From contig FMBT01000135.1 in the NCBI GenBank assembly GCA_900095095.1, positions 1 through 47,762 of the forward strand: 47,762 nt of DNA, in the 5' to 3' direction. The notes under the pieces were generated by a model. The model made no database searches. It saw only the letters and a program-made list of their open reading frames with translations, and was not told the origin of the DNA. The position numbers and the translations under genes were made by a program. Positions 10,267-21,145 of the stretch are shown here, one piece after another. This DNA is from Fragilariopsis cylindrus CCMP1102. Taxonomy: Eukaryota; Bacillariophyta; Bacillariophyceae; Bacillariales; Bacillariaceae. Numbering within the stretch: the first letter of the stretch is position 1; each line of letters opens with the position of its first letter.

Positions 10267-11151
10267 AGAAGAAGCAACATAAACAATAAATGTTCTCCTT
10301 TGCGACTAGAGATGACAACGACGACAAGCGATGACGATAACGATGACGATAACGATGATCAATCATCATCAACGTCAAAATCAAAATCAATGGATGATAT
10401 TGCTGCTGCTGCCGTGAAGAAAGCACAACAAGAAGCAGATTATCCACCATTAATGTTAGAGCCATTCCTAGAAGCTGCCGATCCGATGTATATGGTACGA
10501 GGACCTGTCGGGGAGGGGGAAGGCGATTCTGCTTTTGTAGTTAGTCGTGAAGGTGAACCAACAAAAGATGAATTAACAAACGAAAATCTGTACCAAATCG
10601 TTGTACGTCGTTCAAATGTAACAGATTTAGAAGTTAATACATTAGTATGGAAATGTTTAGGATATAGATTTAATAAAAATGATGAAATATGGACACCAAC
10701 AAAGGTGTTTCCAAAATGGAAAGAACGATATCCAACACCACCTGATTTAATTGGTATGCAACATATATATACAAAAGAAGTTGATCGTGATAATTTAAAA
10801 AATAATCAACGACTAACGGTTAGTGTCCCCATGGAAAATAAACAAAGTTTAAAAACATTCTTAAGACCAATAGGATTTACTGGATATAAAATATCAGAAT
10901 TAACACCTAATTTAACAAGAAGAGCACAATGTACTAATTGGTTACTATATTATCGTGAAGAATTATTTGGTTATACGCTAGATGAATTAATTGAAAAACG
11001 TAAATTAAAAAGAGATAAGGAAGAAAATGATCAACAACAACAACAACAAGAAAATAATATCAATAGTCAAGACGAGAGTGGTGATGGCGACAAGGACGCC
11101 GATAGTAGTGTTGATAAAAATTGGAAACCACCCGTCAAAGAAGTGTTTTAA
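10108..11151 (+). CDS. Plastid-targeted DUF1823 family protein
   Basis: Start chosen at 10108 because MTKASILLVVVIFSTTCNAFQ is a textbook signal peptide ending in an A|F cleavage motif, the signature of import through the secondary plastid envelope. The upstream in-frame ATG at 10039 would add a poly-Asn/Ile leader and hide the signal. A Ser/Arg/Asp-rich transit region follows. The mature domain begins near PPLMLEPFLEAADPMYMV. Its core reads ENLYQIVVRRSNVTDLEVN, LVWKCLGYRFNKNDEIWTP, WKERYPTPPDLIG, LKTFLRPIGFTGYKISELTPN and TRRAQCTNWLLYY, matching DUF1823 (PF08853) of cyanobacteria and plastids. The C-terminus is a charged Gln/Asp/Lys tail. The frame is intact and without introns. The molecular function of the family is unknown. 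Confidence 0.85.
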
Positions 11152-11625
11152 GAGAGATGGGCTAAAGCACTGTACACTGTATTTGTGATACACAATCAGC
11201 ACAGTTTTGGGCTTCCTACGAGTAGCGCAATATGGTGCCAATATCTATCCAAGCTAAACTTACTTTTAATTCGCTATAGGCAGGGAGTGAGTGGTATGAA
11301 CAAGAATATTACCGTACGTTACGTTACCCTTTCTCGTCTCGAAATAAATAATCTAATGTGAAAATAATATAGTTCCAAATTTACGGACTAAACTAAAAAT
11401 TAATATCTAAACATTTATTATGTATTATTATATGTCATGTATGCAAGCAATTATACTTGTATTGCAAAATTAATCTTGAATAGCTGTGCGCCGTGAGTGG
11501 TGACTTCCAATATCACAATGGCGGGCAGCAACAGCATCAGAAGACGAAAAAACGTATGGATGCACTTTCCTTCAAACAAATCCATTTACGTCATGCGTTG
11601 TCGAGATAATCTAATTTCACTTCTT
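11152..11625. other. Convergent intergenic region
   Basis: Lies between the 3' ends of the DUF1823 gene (+) and the MFS gene (-). AT-rich; no gene, no repeat of note. Confidence 0.5.
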
Positions 11626-13412
11626 TTAAGTCATTTCCACATAGTTCTTTCCTTTCTCCGTACCACCAATATCACCCGAGTACGTACCGGAATTGTGCTG
11701 ATGTTCTTCATCTTCCTTGATAACAGGAATGGATTCGTGTTGATTGGTTTCTGCAAGAGTTTCGGGCATACAGAAAAAGTACAATGCGGCGGGAACTATC
11801 GACATAACACACAAAATCCAAAATGCTTGTAGGTATCCATAATCTTCAGCTAATGCTTGACCTAAGTATCCAGAAACAGTACCTCCGATACTCATAGCTG
11901 CTGTTGTTAGACCCAAAGTTAATCCGAACCGGCCAGTTCCTCCACTAATATCACTCGTCACTAAGATGTACATAGTACCGAACGTACCAGCACCTACTCC
12001 ATCCAAGATTTGTGTCGAAAGTGTCACAGCCTGCCACCAAAGAGTGGCTTCTCCATCACCCTTGTAAGTTAATAGAAGCGCTAATATTGCACATCGGATG
12101 GGAACGATAATAAGACCGATCAAGAACAACCATTTCCGTCCGTACTTGCCGGAATATGTACCACAAATCTTAGCAGCAAAGACCATAACAACTTGTGCAA
12201 CGGAGATACACATACCACTCATCAATATACCGACACTACCATTACCAATCGCTAGTGTTTGCATAACCAATGGTAGAATAGTTCCATTCGAAACATGGAA
12301 GAGAAAACAAACGGCAATAAAAAGTAATAGAATCGGATCACGTAGGATTTGAAGTGGCGTATCTGCCTTCGGTGTACCAATAATACTATCAGTTGGAGTA
12401 GATTGATTTCCACCTAATCCGAAAACGAAACTAGGTTTGTTGTTTAAATTCTTTGCTTTCGAAGATACATCCGATGATGTGTGTTGTAGTGGTGCACCTT
12501 CGTCGGTACCACCACCTGGAGGAGCGTAGGAAGATTCCTTCGCATTCTTATCATTGTCACTGCCGGCTTCCTTCTTAAGACCACGAGCAGCATCATGATC
12601 GATATCTCCAGGTTTGATTTTGTTTAAAAAGAATAGAAAGAATACGCATGAAATGGGGCTAACCGCGAATAAAAGTCCGATGTTTGGATATAAGATGTAG
12701 GCAATGATAGAACCAATCTGAACCAAAATGGCAGTCCCTAAGTGATTCATCATCTCATTCGTTGCGACTTGTTGTGTCATACCAACTGAACCAACAATAC
12801 CCTGTGTGATACTATTCAAACCACATGGGATGAATGATGTAACACCACCCTGAATGAATTTAATAAATACCATAAGCATGAAATTATTTTCATCAGCAAA
12901 CATTGCCGTGAGTACTGTTAGTACCGTCGTTAATGCACCCGCCGTGGATAGCCAAAGTAATTTTTGTTCCGTATAATCATATAAGTATCCAGCTGGTGCT
13001 TGAAATAAAAATTGAGACATTCCAAAAACGAAAAATAACATGCCAACTTGCTTTTCTGAATATCCCTTAGCCACAATCAAAAATGCACTTTGCATATTGA
13101 TCTTTATTTTTTCATTTTAGATGTTAGATAGAACCAGTCAATCAATCGCCAGGGAGAAGTAGAATATATGAGTTACATGAATTGTCATAGAAACAAAAGT
13201 TACAAAGAAAATATATAAAAGTAAAGAGGGAACGGAACGCAACGCAAGGAAACCGGGCAAACGTTTGCCTATTCTGTTATATATTATATAACGACAGGAA
13301 TACATACCATGGTAAGACCATCACGAAGCTCTCCAAGAAAAAGGGCAGCCCATCGTAGATTGTACTTAGTATTTTCCTTCCTCTCGTTCTTTCCGACGAT
13401 ACTATCCGACAT
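11626..13412 (-). CDS. Major facilitator superfamily transporter, two exons
   Basis: Exon 2 (11626-13101) encodes about 491 residues with 11 membrane helices. The conserved first helix is missing unless a short upstream exon is added. Exon 1 (13308-13412) starts at the ATG at 13412 and encodes MSDSIVGKNERKENTKYN, then LRWAALFLGELRDGLTM. It is followed by a GTATGT donor, a 206-nt intron and an AAAG acceptor, and joins in phase 0 to INMQSAFLIVAKGYSEKQVG. This completes helix 1 and gives about 526 aa and 12 helices. Helix pairs are interrupted by a central hydrophilic loop (HDAARGLKKEAGSDNDK to ADTPLQILRDP); SGKYGRKWLF resembles the MFS loop motif. The tail is His/Glu-rich and ends YVEMT. The substrate is unknown. 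Confidence 0.85.
13102..13307 (-). other. Intron of MFS gene
   Basis: 206-nt phase-0 intron, GTATGT donor at 13307 and AAAG acceptor ending at 13102. It is supported because splicing restores the missing first transmembrane helix in frame. Confidence 0.7.
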
Positions 13413-14384
13413 GATATTATATCTATTCGACAGAACCCAGGCTTTCTTTTTCTTTTCTTTCTTTCTTTCACTATTCTTTACGTCGTTCGATATGGCTGTG
13501 TATATAAGTTGGTCCTACTGTATTAAGAAATTTTAATACATTCAACCAGTTGAAAGGGTGTGTCTCTCATCCCAACAAATAAAATTCCTTTTGTTTTAAA
13601 TTCAGGTGTACTGTAGCATTTATCGAGCATGCATATAAAAAAATATTGGATCGGAATGTTAGATACATTAATAAAGCCGTTGTGAGATCAAAAATAAACC
13701 GAGAATAACGGTCTAACCCGCCTTGTAACACGTGCAAGGCAAAAAAGCGCTGACATGCTCTTTACAATGATGTACTGCATTTTTCTTAGTACGCCTTTAC
13801 GACTCGACTGACTAATTCGACTAAACACTAAACACAAAAAAAAACAAAAAGTAATCAACAATGAATACACAAGCAAAGGAATGCATCCATCTATACATAG
13901 GAGTAAAAAGATCGAATACTAGCTTAGATTTATTTGTGATATAATCAAGCTACAAATCAATCGACCGAAGGGATAATATGTCGAGTTGTTCAAAATGAAC
14001 TCAAAAATTGATTCTATTTCACACCGTATGAGGAAGTTTTCAGGCGACTATCTACCGATGAATTTTTTCTTCTAATTTTTCCGGTAATGAACGAACGTTT
14101 TTTTTTGTTCACTCTATGATGTGAAATTCGACATATATTATATCTCATAAAAAATTCCAACCATCATTCTCTCGCCTTGTTGAGTGAATAATCGAGCACC
14201 TCATCCATTCCGCACAACGAGAAACTAGTTGTTTGTTCCACAAAATAACAAGTCAATACCATCTTGCTAACCATCTATCACCGCCGCATCCATCCGCATC
14301 CGCACCCGCACCAAGTTCTTCTCTATCGAGTATCTCAACAAGTTCTCAACCAAGCCTTTCCACCAAGCATCCATCCGCATCACG
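13413..14384. other. Intergenic, divergent
   Basis: Region between the MFS gene (-) and the F-box-like gene (+). It contains T-rich runs and, at about 14280-14380, a Ser/Pro-coding-like CCATCCGCATCC repeat that may be 5' UTR or an extended N-terminus in frame +1. No separate gene. Confidence 0.45.
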
Positions 14385-14993
14385 ATGTCTACTAGTACTC
14401 AAGAAAATCGTAGTTATTCAGTAGTAACAGCCGAAGCAGCCGAAGCACCAGTTGCTATGCTAAATTTGTACCAATCCTTGGTCCTGATATTCTCGGTGCT
14501 ATCTTCGAGTTTCTTACGCTGGACGCAATCTATACTTTTGCCCTGAAGCACGCAAGAAAGGCGATATTGTTTCTCTTCGAAGTATCGTGTATGCTCTTGA
14601 TAATTGGAAACGCAATAGAGACACCTATTTTGAAGAAATGGTATCTATCTTTGATCTTGGCTGGTCCCATCTTCTCGCATTGGAATCTATTGTCACCCCT
14701 CGAAATCAACTGTTTTGGATAATATTTTTGAATACCTATCGGAGAATGATATCTCTAATTTAAAGCAGACTGACATGTTGTCCGATGATTGTAAGAAGAA
14801 CCCGCTTTACCTAAAATTTATGAAACTAAAGAGTTCTAGTGATCGTGGTCGGAAAAAATACTACGAGTATTATGACATTGACGATGCTGATGCTGATGCT
14901 GATGCATTACATTTGCGAATGCGTCTCAGCGTCGCAAGCATTATTTGCGTATTTGCGTATTTCGTATTGCGTTTATCATCATCATCATCATAA
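14385..14993 (+). CDS. F-box-like protein, frame-disrupted
   Basis: Four frame segments that read as one protein. It starts MSTSTQENRSYSVVTAEA at 14385. After a minus-one change near 14455 comes KFVPILGPDILGAIFEFLTL, a plausible F-box helix pair. Then, after a change in the TTTT at 14536-14539, CPEARKKGDIVSLRSIVYAL, DNWKRNRDTYFEEMV and DLGWSHLLALESIVTPRNQL. After a change near 14710, LDNIFEYLSENDISNLKQ and acidic DADADAD repeats follow. The final stretch ends in a hydrophobic VASIICVFAYFVLRL, which may itself be out of frame. All three changes have the one-base-missing sign. If real, the F-box would link a substrate to an SCF ubiquitin ligase. The similarity is weak, so the family call is tentative. 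Confidence 0.45.
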
Positions 14994-15273
14994 ATGGAAG
15001 CATTAACTGAAGAAGAATACAATTCCTCTAGCTCCTGATACGTCTGAGCATTACTAGAAATATGACGAAGGATCTTCAAAAGATAAATAAAGAATGACAA
15101 TAGTAAGCCTACAGTGATAGGGACTAGCTAGCTCTTTAAAAGTAAAATTTGATAGTATTATCTGAATAATAAGTATTATTAAAATAAATGTTGTCCACCG
15201 GAAATCCAAGATATCGCCCCGAAAAGATCAATTTATTGCTACAGTCACATATATAGAAAAGCATTATACATTC

Positions 15274-17357
15274 TTAGGGCGCCTTACACGCCACCTTCAA
15301 TGCGGGAATAATAAACTTTATAACCAAAAAGCTGTAGGGTGCCGTCCAAATAAAGCTGTCGACACGATCCATAATTCCACCATGTTCTGGAATTAAATTT
15401 CCAAAATCTTTCAGTCCAGCATCACGTTTTAACATCGATGCGGTTAAATCGCCAATCAAACCCAGCAGGGCTAAGATTGTTCCATGGATTGCACCCGTTA
15501 AAACAAAATGTGGCCATTTTTGTGCCCATGCACCTGCAATAGAAAACAACGAACTTGCAATACAACCCCCAATGACACCCTCAACAGACTTGTTTGGTGA
15601 CGTCGCACCGGCAGCGGGTGATATAGTACCAAGTTTCGTTTTACCGTATTTCCGTCCAACAAAGTATGCACCGACATCTGAAAATGCTAAACTAATCCAT
15701 GACCAGAAAATGAATACAGCACCATTCGTTAATGGAAAAGTTAGGGAGATGATCTTTGGTACTAAGAATCCGAATTTTTGTTGTAGAAAAGTCCTCATTG
15801 CTAACGTTACAGGAAATAATCGTGTTGGTTCCATCAATTCAGCAGAACCAATTGTACGTATCCGTACCCAAAAACTTGGCACATATCCTAAGTAAAACAT
15901 CCCCGTGAAGGTTGTAGCAATTTCTGATATGGTTGCTATCCTTCTTCTCATGGTAAGTTTCCATATCATAGCCCATAAACCAAACATTGGTAGACACAAT
16001 TGATGCAAATCGGGTGCAAATAAAGCCTTTATATGTTGTTAATAAATTGACGATGGCAATATAAATGAAAATAATAAACAATACGAAAATGAAAATAATA
16101 AACAAGACCGCATTTATGTATCAATGTAGAAAGGGAACAAATAATACGTAAAGTTAGGGCACAATGTAATCATGATGCATTAAGAAAAATACAAGCCGTG
16201 GTTAACGACAAAATCTTGATATTATCAATCAATCAATCAATCAATAATAGTAATAATACTAACTTATTATATATACAAATACGTACCGTAACAAACATAC
16301 TAGTAGCACCAACAACAGAAATCCTTCGAGCAGGGAATACACCAGTATTCATAATCATACGATAGTATTCAAGTTGACCTAATATAGTAATTAAACAAAA
16401 TAATCCTGTAAAGATATAATTACCACTAAACACCCATCCAGCAACAAGTGCACCCATAACAGCACCAAATAAGACCGAACGTTGTTTTTTCGCAACCTTT
16501 TTCTTTGTTGGTACTGCTGCTAGTTGGTTTAGCAGTATCAGCATAAGGATCTTCAGTTGCAACTGCAACGACAGCGGTAGACTCTGACTTATCAGTATTA
16601 TTTTCATCTAATATAATGAGCATATCATCACATGCCTTTAATAGTCGTTCCTTTGCTTCTTCGCTTTTCTTGCTGCCGTCCGATGATGACGATGATGACG
16701 ATGATGATATAGTGCCTTCATCATCTGCTTGTTGATCATCAATATTTGTTGCGTATTCATTACTTAATACATGCTGCATATCTCGGACAGTTTGTGCAAC
16801 TTTATCATTGGCAATTTTAGACCGTGCCGACGTATCGGTATCTTTCCATAATTGTTTTGCATACCCTGTATATAATCGTATGCTTTTTTCGGTATTTTAT
16901 ACCAAAATGAAAATCCTGTCGGTTTTCTTTTTTTACTGATACCAGTACTACTTGCAGTGTCAGCAGTATTAGTTTCGTCAGTCGCAGTCGCAGCTGCAGC
17001 TGCACCAGCAGCATTATTTGTATCATCGCTATCGCTATCGATCGACGACGAGAAGATCATAGTATCTTTTTCAAGACGTTCTTGTTGTTTTTGGAGCAGA
17101 GTTGGCGATGGCGATGGCGATGGAAGGAAAGTGGTAGTAGTAGAAACAGTAGAAGCTACCGTAGTTCGCGAAGATGAGAATTTTGTAGGAACAATAAATC
17201 CCATCACGGAGGATGATGATGATCCTGGAAATAGTACGACTAGTATCGTCATACATAGTATTAACAGCATCATCATGGACGGCGACGGCGACGACGAACA
17301 ACAGCAACACCGTCGTTTTGGGTTACTGTTATTATTATTGCTTTGTCGTCTTCTCAT
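15274..17357 (-). CDS. Plastid phosphatidate cytidylyltransferase (CDP-DAG synthase)
   Basis: Makes CDP-diacylglycerol from phosphatidate and CTP. Exon 2 (15274-16026) carries the CTP-transferase family signature KRDAGLKDFGNLIPEHGG then IMDRVDS, plus SPNKSVEGVIGG and several membrane helices. Exon 1 (16287-17357) ends VVGATSMFVT at a GTACGT donor. The 260-nt intron closes at AAAG and resumes ALFAPDLHQLCLPMFG in frame. The N-terminus has a hydrophobic signal (MMMLLILCMTILVVLFPG) followed by VMGFIVP, resembling the aromatic plastid-import motif. The ATG at 17276 is an alternative start that gives a cleaner signal peptide. Frame changes occur near 16845 (minus one) and between 16480 and 16607 (plus one or minus two). 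The role is probably phosphatidylglycerol synthesis for thylakoids. Confidence 0.85.
16027..16286 (-). other. Intron of cytidylyltransferase gene
   Basis: 260-nt phase-0 intron with GTACGT donor and ATAAAG acceptor. It contains a (TTGA)n run near 16224-16243. Confidence 0.8.
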
Positions 17358-18068
17358 TATTTTAAGTCCCTGTTCTTTTAAATTTTGTATTCTTTTCTAT
17401 TCAGATTTCCTCGTACTGTATCAATTATCGATTGGAAGCACAAGGAGATGAAATTAAAAGGCTTGTCGGAATCAATGAAGAGATGATTTATTTTCCAAAT
17501 TAAGAAATCCTGTCAATAGCTAGTTGTGATTGCAAATGACTAGAATTGGATTTAAAAAAATATTAGAATGCATAAAATATCTCAACGACAATACTGTACT
17601 TCATTACTGTACTTCTAATACTTGTATCCGAAAACAAGAAAAAAACATCATGATGCGCTCGATGCTTTCAAAACAAAATAGTTTTAGGTGAGTGCGTACT
17701 AAGTACGTACTTCACTAAGCTTTGTTTTAAGATACTATTCTGAATATGCGTCTAGTACCAAGGTACAATACCTACACTATGGTGGAATCATATAAAAGGA
17801 TGTATACGGCTCACTCATTCGATTCAAACAAACATCTAACGCCGAATATCGCAGTCCTGTGAAATGAGGAATTAATGAGAATAATCAAATCAAGCGTGGA
17901 CTAAGCGCAATCAATCTCTGCAAAACAAAACAAAAGAACAAAAACAAAAATTTCTTTTGAACTACTATATCATTACTCTTTTGGAACTACTGTAACTAAT
18001 TGATCTACTGTACCGCTAAAGTATTGCTGATTGCCTACTGTACAACAGGACAAGTATTGTTATATAGT
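17358..18068. other. Divergent intergenic region
   Basis: Shared upstream region of the cytidylyltransferase (-) and the tail-anchored protein (+). It holds a TATA-like box at 17791 and a direct CTGTACTTC repeat near 17594-17616. No gene seen. Confidence 0.5.
17791..17798 (+). promoter_or_regulatory. TATA-box candidate
   Basis: A consensus TATAAAAG lies about 270 bp before the ATG at 18069 and is followed 20-40 bp on by TCACTCATTCGATTC, an initiator-like context. No other good TATA was seen between it and the gene. Position and consensus are the only support. Confidence 0.4.
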
Positions 18069-18695
18069 ATGACGATCCGCAATAATAATAGTAATGATAA
18101 ATCATTTGCATCGCAAGCGCCAACAGAAGAAACAGATGATGCAGTAGTAGCTTTTAACGTGAACGCTGATGTCTTCAATGAAGATAATATTCCATTTGCA
18201 CACGCTTCAAGTGAAGTTGAACTTAGTAGTATTAGTGGTGGCGGGTTGTCAACATCAACAACAGCTGCTAATAGTGGATTATACGGACAACTAAATACTA
18301 CAACTAATGCTGCTGCTCCGACGACCCCCATGATTGCTTATTCTACTGGAAAACCACCACAACCACCGCCGCCATCACAGCAACCACCACCACCACCACA
18401 GCCGCGATTCTCATCATCTATCGCTGTTACGACAGGTGCACCAGCACCAACACCAACTTCTACGACTCAAATTACTTCTACCAGTACTGCAACTACTACT
18501 ACTCGAGGTAATAGTAGACGAAACAATAATAATTCACAAAATTGTTGTTCAGGTTTGACTTGTGGTGGAATTACTGCTATTGTACTATCAAGCATATGTG
18601 TTTGTTGTATAGTACCAACCCTTATTATTTTTTGGATTTTTTGGAGAATTGGATCAGAATTGAACAATGGTGACGGGAATTTGGGAAGCTTTTAG
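18069..18695 (+). CDS. Pro/Thr-rich C-terminally anchored membrane protein
   Basis: 208 aa from the ATG at 18069 (MTIRNNNSNDKSFASQAP); an upstream in-frame non-ATG extension is ignored. Residues 1-150 are soluble-looking and low-complexity: acidic N-terminus, Ser/Thr-rich middle, PPQPPPPSQQPPPPPQPR, then Thr/Pro repeats. A Cys-rich patch (NCCSGLTCGG) leads into one long hydrophobic helix (ITAIVLSSICVCCIVPTLII) and an aromatic FWIFWRIG, with only about 16 residues after it. That layout fits a tail-anchored or type I single-pass protein; the membrane-proximal Cys pairs could be palmitoylated. No family recognised. Confidence 0.6.
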   Translation: MTIRNNNSNDKSFASQAPTEETDDAVVAFNVNADVFNEDNIPFAHASSEVELSSISGGGLSTSTTAANSGLYGQLNTTTNAAAPTTPMIAYSTGKPPQPPPPSQQPPPPPQPRFSSSIAVTTGAPAPTPTSTTQITSTSTATTTTRGNSRRNNNNSQNCCSGLTCGGITAIVLSSICVCCIVPTLIIFWIFWRIGSELNNGDGNLGSF

Positions 18696-19300
18696 CTATT
18701 ATATTAGTAATAATTGCGGTTTGGGGTTGGGGTACAGCAATGGAATGACTTTGGAAACTCAAACTTACGGAAACAATATGACTAAATGGCAAATTAATGA
18801 CTAAATGGAAACTAAAATGGAAAAAAATTACCTCTATCATCGTTTGTGATTGTGTATGGCGAGATATATTTACCATAAGCAACAGCCGTCACCGTCCGTC
18901 CTGACTCAACTCAACTCGACTCGACTCGACTTCAATCATAGTAATAGAATATACAAACAAACAGCAAGCGGAGAACTTTGTAAACATATGTGTACCTATC
19001 GGTATTTAGATAGACTGACAGATTTCAACAGTACAATATATTATAACATAACTAGGATCTACTAGAATAAAAAGACATGTAATTTAACTGAAAGTTATAT
19101 GTTAGTCGGTGTCGTACGAGATGTTCGTATGCATTATATTCATTTGTAGTATCTGTACTCTATATTCATTCATTCTTTTTTCTAATCGAATTGGACCCGT
19201 TTCTACTAAGCGTCGGATGATATCCTCTTTCTTTATATGTTCGTATGCATTATATTCATTGTGGTATCTGTACTTTATATTCATTCATTTTATGTTTAAA
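18696..19300. other. Convergent intergenic with tandem duplication
   Basis: Contains short (CTCGA)n and ATG-rich runs and, from 19121, the duplicated 3' end of the SAP-domain gene. No independent gene. Confidence 0.55.
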
Positions 19301-19350
19301 TTAGATTGGACCCGCTTCTACCAAGCGTCGGATGATATCCTCTTTCTTTC
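19121..19350. repeat. 116-bp tandem duplication at the 3' end of the SAP gene
   Basis: Copy A 19121-19236 and copy B 19237-about 19350 both begin ATGTTCGTATGCATTATATT and both end GTCGGATGATATCCTCTTTC. They differ at roughly ten to fifteen positions plus small indels. Copy B includes the last codons of the SAP gene; copy A is a non-coding relic that still reads KKEDIIRRLVETGPI on the minus strand. Confidence 0.9.
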
Positions 19351-21145
19351 CACCCTGTAATAGATTACGTCTACGCAATTTAGGGCGGAGCTGATGGACC
19401 GTCAAGCAAGCAAATTCCGATTGATATAGTGTAACTAGCTTACGGATCAATTTTGATTTCGACCCTGTAGTATCACCTTTCCGACGACGCAACAAAGATC
19501 GGAGCTCGTCCGACTTCATTGCCTCGTAACGAGAAATATCCAATGCACCATCACCATAACACGGCGACATATATTGCATAGGCTCTACCATAGAGTTTTT
19601 GAATAATGATGGTGGAGTGAGGAAACTTCCCTCGTGACTAATACGACGACCGGGAGGAGTTGTAGGTTCTTTTTTTGCGTTGTCGGTTTCATTCTTATTC
19701 GTTTGGTAGACGACGACGAAGAAGGAAGAAATCCAAACTAGTCGTAATCCCCACCAGAGTCCACATGCCACAAGAAGTAGGGTGATCGACCGAACAAAAT
19801 CGAAATCATTGTGACTGTTCAAAGCCAACATGTATGATGTAGTGGTACTGTCTTTCATGATGGCGCCACCATCTCCAATAATAACAGTGTTGACAGTCGT
19901 CGTGTCGGAAGGAATAATAGCAATGGACAATACATCGTCATCGTCACCGTTGTGACAATTATCATTCATACATTCCTCGTTGTTACGATATTTCGAGGAA
20001 TGATTCGAAACTGGGTACAAGATGCGACGATCAGCAGCGTCGATATCGATATCGATATCAGTATTAGAAACAACTGTGGTGCTATCCACAGTAGTAGTAG
20101 TAGTAGTAGTATCGCTCGTATACCTTGTTAGTAGTAAATTGAATTCAGCGCCAAATACGATACAAATGGCGGCGAAGATCATCATCATCATTCGTGCTCG
20201 TCCAATTGTAGTTGTTTTGGATGATGATGATTTATCCGAGGAAGAGGGCGAGGGCGAGAAGGGGGTAGTAGTACAATCAGGATCATCATTTTTTGATGAC
20301 GATGGTGCAGCGGTGTTAATAGCATCCATCGTCTTATCCTTGTTGTTCTTGGTGTTTTCATCGTCGTTCCCCCTTTCTTCTTCTTCTTCTTCCTCACCAT
20401 TATCATTATCAGCAACTACCAAACTATCACGAAATAATAGTTTACCAAGGTCGATCATAGCGTCTAAGTCGTGACTACCGGACATCACTACTACCGGAAC
20501 TGTATCAGTAGTGGCTTCATTGTTGTTGCTGCCATTGCTATGATCGCTACCCATAGCGATTCCTTCAAGGTCATCATCCGCCAACGAGGAGTCAACTTGA
20601 GAAGCTGCAAGAGACAAAGATCCACTATCGGGACTATCGTTGCCATCACCACGACCATGACTCATCATCGTCTCTTCCTGATGGTTTTGATTTTGTTGTA
20701 CTTGCCGCTGATGATGGGTCTGATGAAAATTATAATTATTAATAAGCGAAGGCAAATCAACAGTCTGACTTGCAGTTGTTTCGATTGAAACATTCCGATT
20801 GTGATGAGGTTGTTGGTTGTGGTTGTTGTGATGGTTTCCACTATACTCTTGTCGCTCCGCAACAATAACAGGATCGTTGTTGTTATTGTTATCGTGTTGT
20901 AGCTGTTCCGTATTTTCCTTATTTTTGGGAGACAACTTGGGTATCATCGAAGATGGAGTGGGAAGAATGAGTTCAGGAATTCCTTCCTCATCCTTTGGAG
21001 AAGACAATGACAGTTCCTGTTCTTCTACTTCGGCTTGTAATCGTTTTTTTGGCGATGGCGTTGGCGGCATCACCGTCTTTCCCAATTTCGACGATGACGA
21101 TAACGGTGGTGGGGTAGTAGTCGAAGACAAAAAGTTCTTGAACAT
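19301..21145 (-). CDS. Membrane protein with two C-terminal SAP motifs
   Basis: 614 aa, intact. Residues 1-310 are disordered: Ser/Pro-rich, a KKRLQAEVEEQELS patch, His/Asn runs and an acidic EEEEEEERGNDDEN stretch. Two hydrophobic segments sit at about 318-341 (MMMMIFAAICIVFGAEFNLL) and 452-480 (ITLLLVACGLWWGLRLVWIS). The C-terminal 75 residues hold two SAP-like helix-extended-helix motifs: ISRYEAMKSDELRSLLRRRK ... LIRKLVTLYQ and LTVHQLRPKLRRRNLLQGGK ... DIIRRLVEAGPI. SAP motifs bind DNA. Joined to two TM helices they suggest an inner-nuclear-membrane or organelle-membrane DNA tether, which is inference. The stop falls right after the second SAP, inside a tandem duplication. Confidence 0.7.
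   Translation of the reverse strand: MFKNFLSSTTTPPPLSSSSKLGKTVMPPTPSPKKRLQAEVEEQELSLSSPKDEEGIPELILPTPSSMIPKLSPKNKENTEQLQHDNNNNNDPVIVAERQEYSGNHHNNHNQQPHHNRNVSIETTASQTVDLPSLINNYNFHQTHHQRQVQQNQNHQEETMMSHGRGDGNDSPDSGSLSLAASQVDSSLADDDLEGIAMGSDHSNGSNNNEATTDTVPVVVMSGSHDLDAMIDLGKLLFRDSLVVADNDNGEEEEEEERGNDDENTKNNKDKTMDAINTAAPSSSKNDDPDCTTTPFSPSPSSSDKSSSSKTTTIGRARMMMMIFAAICIVFGAEFNLLLTRYTSDTTTTTTTVDSTTVVSNTDIDIDIDAADRRILYPVSNHSSKYRNNEECMNDNCHNGDDDDVLSIAIIPSDTTTVNTVIIGDGGAIMKDSTTTSYMLALNSHNDFDFVRSITLLLVACGLWWGLRLVWISSFFVVVYQTNKNETDNAKKEPTTPPGRRISHEGSFLTPPSLFKNSMVEPMQYMSPCYGDGALDISRYEAMKSDELRSLLRRRKGDTTGSKSKLIRKLVTLYQSEFACLTVHQLRPKLRRRNLLQGGKKEDIIRRLVEAGPI

Noticed and set aside
13309..13536. Plus-strand 75-codon frame MVRPSRSSPRKRAAHRR
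   Set aside because: Antisense to the first exon of the MFS transporter; the rest is Phe-rich homopolymer reading.
19109..19360. Plus-strand 83-codon frame with repeated FICS-YALYS text
   Set aside because: It is the antisense reading of the 116-bp tandem duplication, not a gene.
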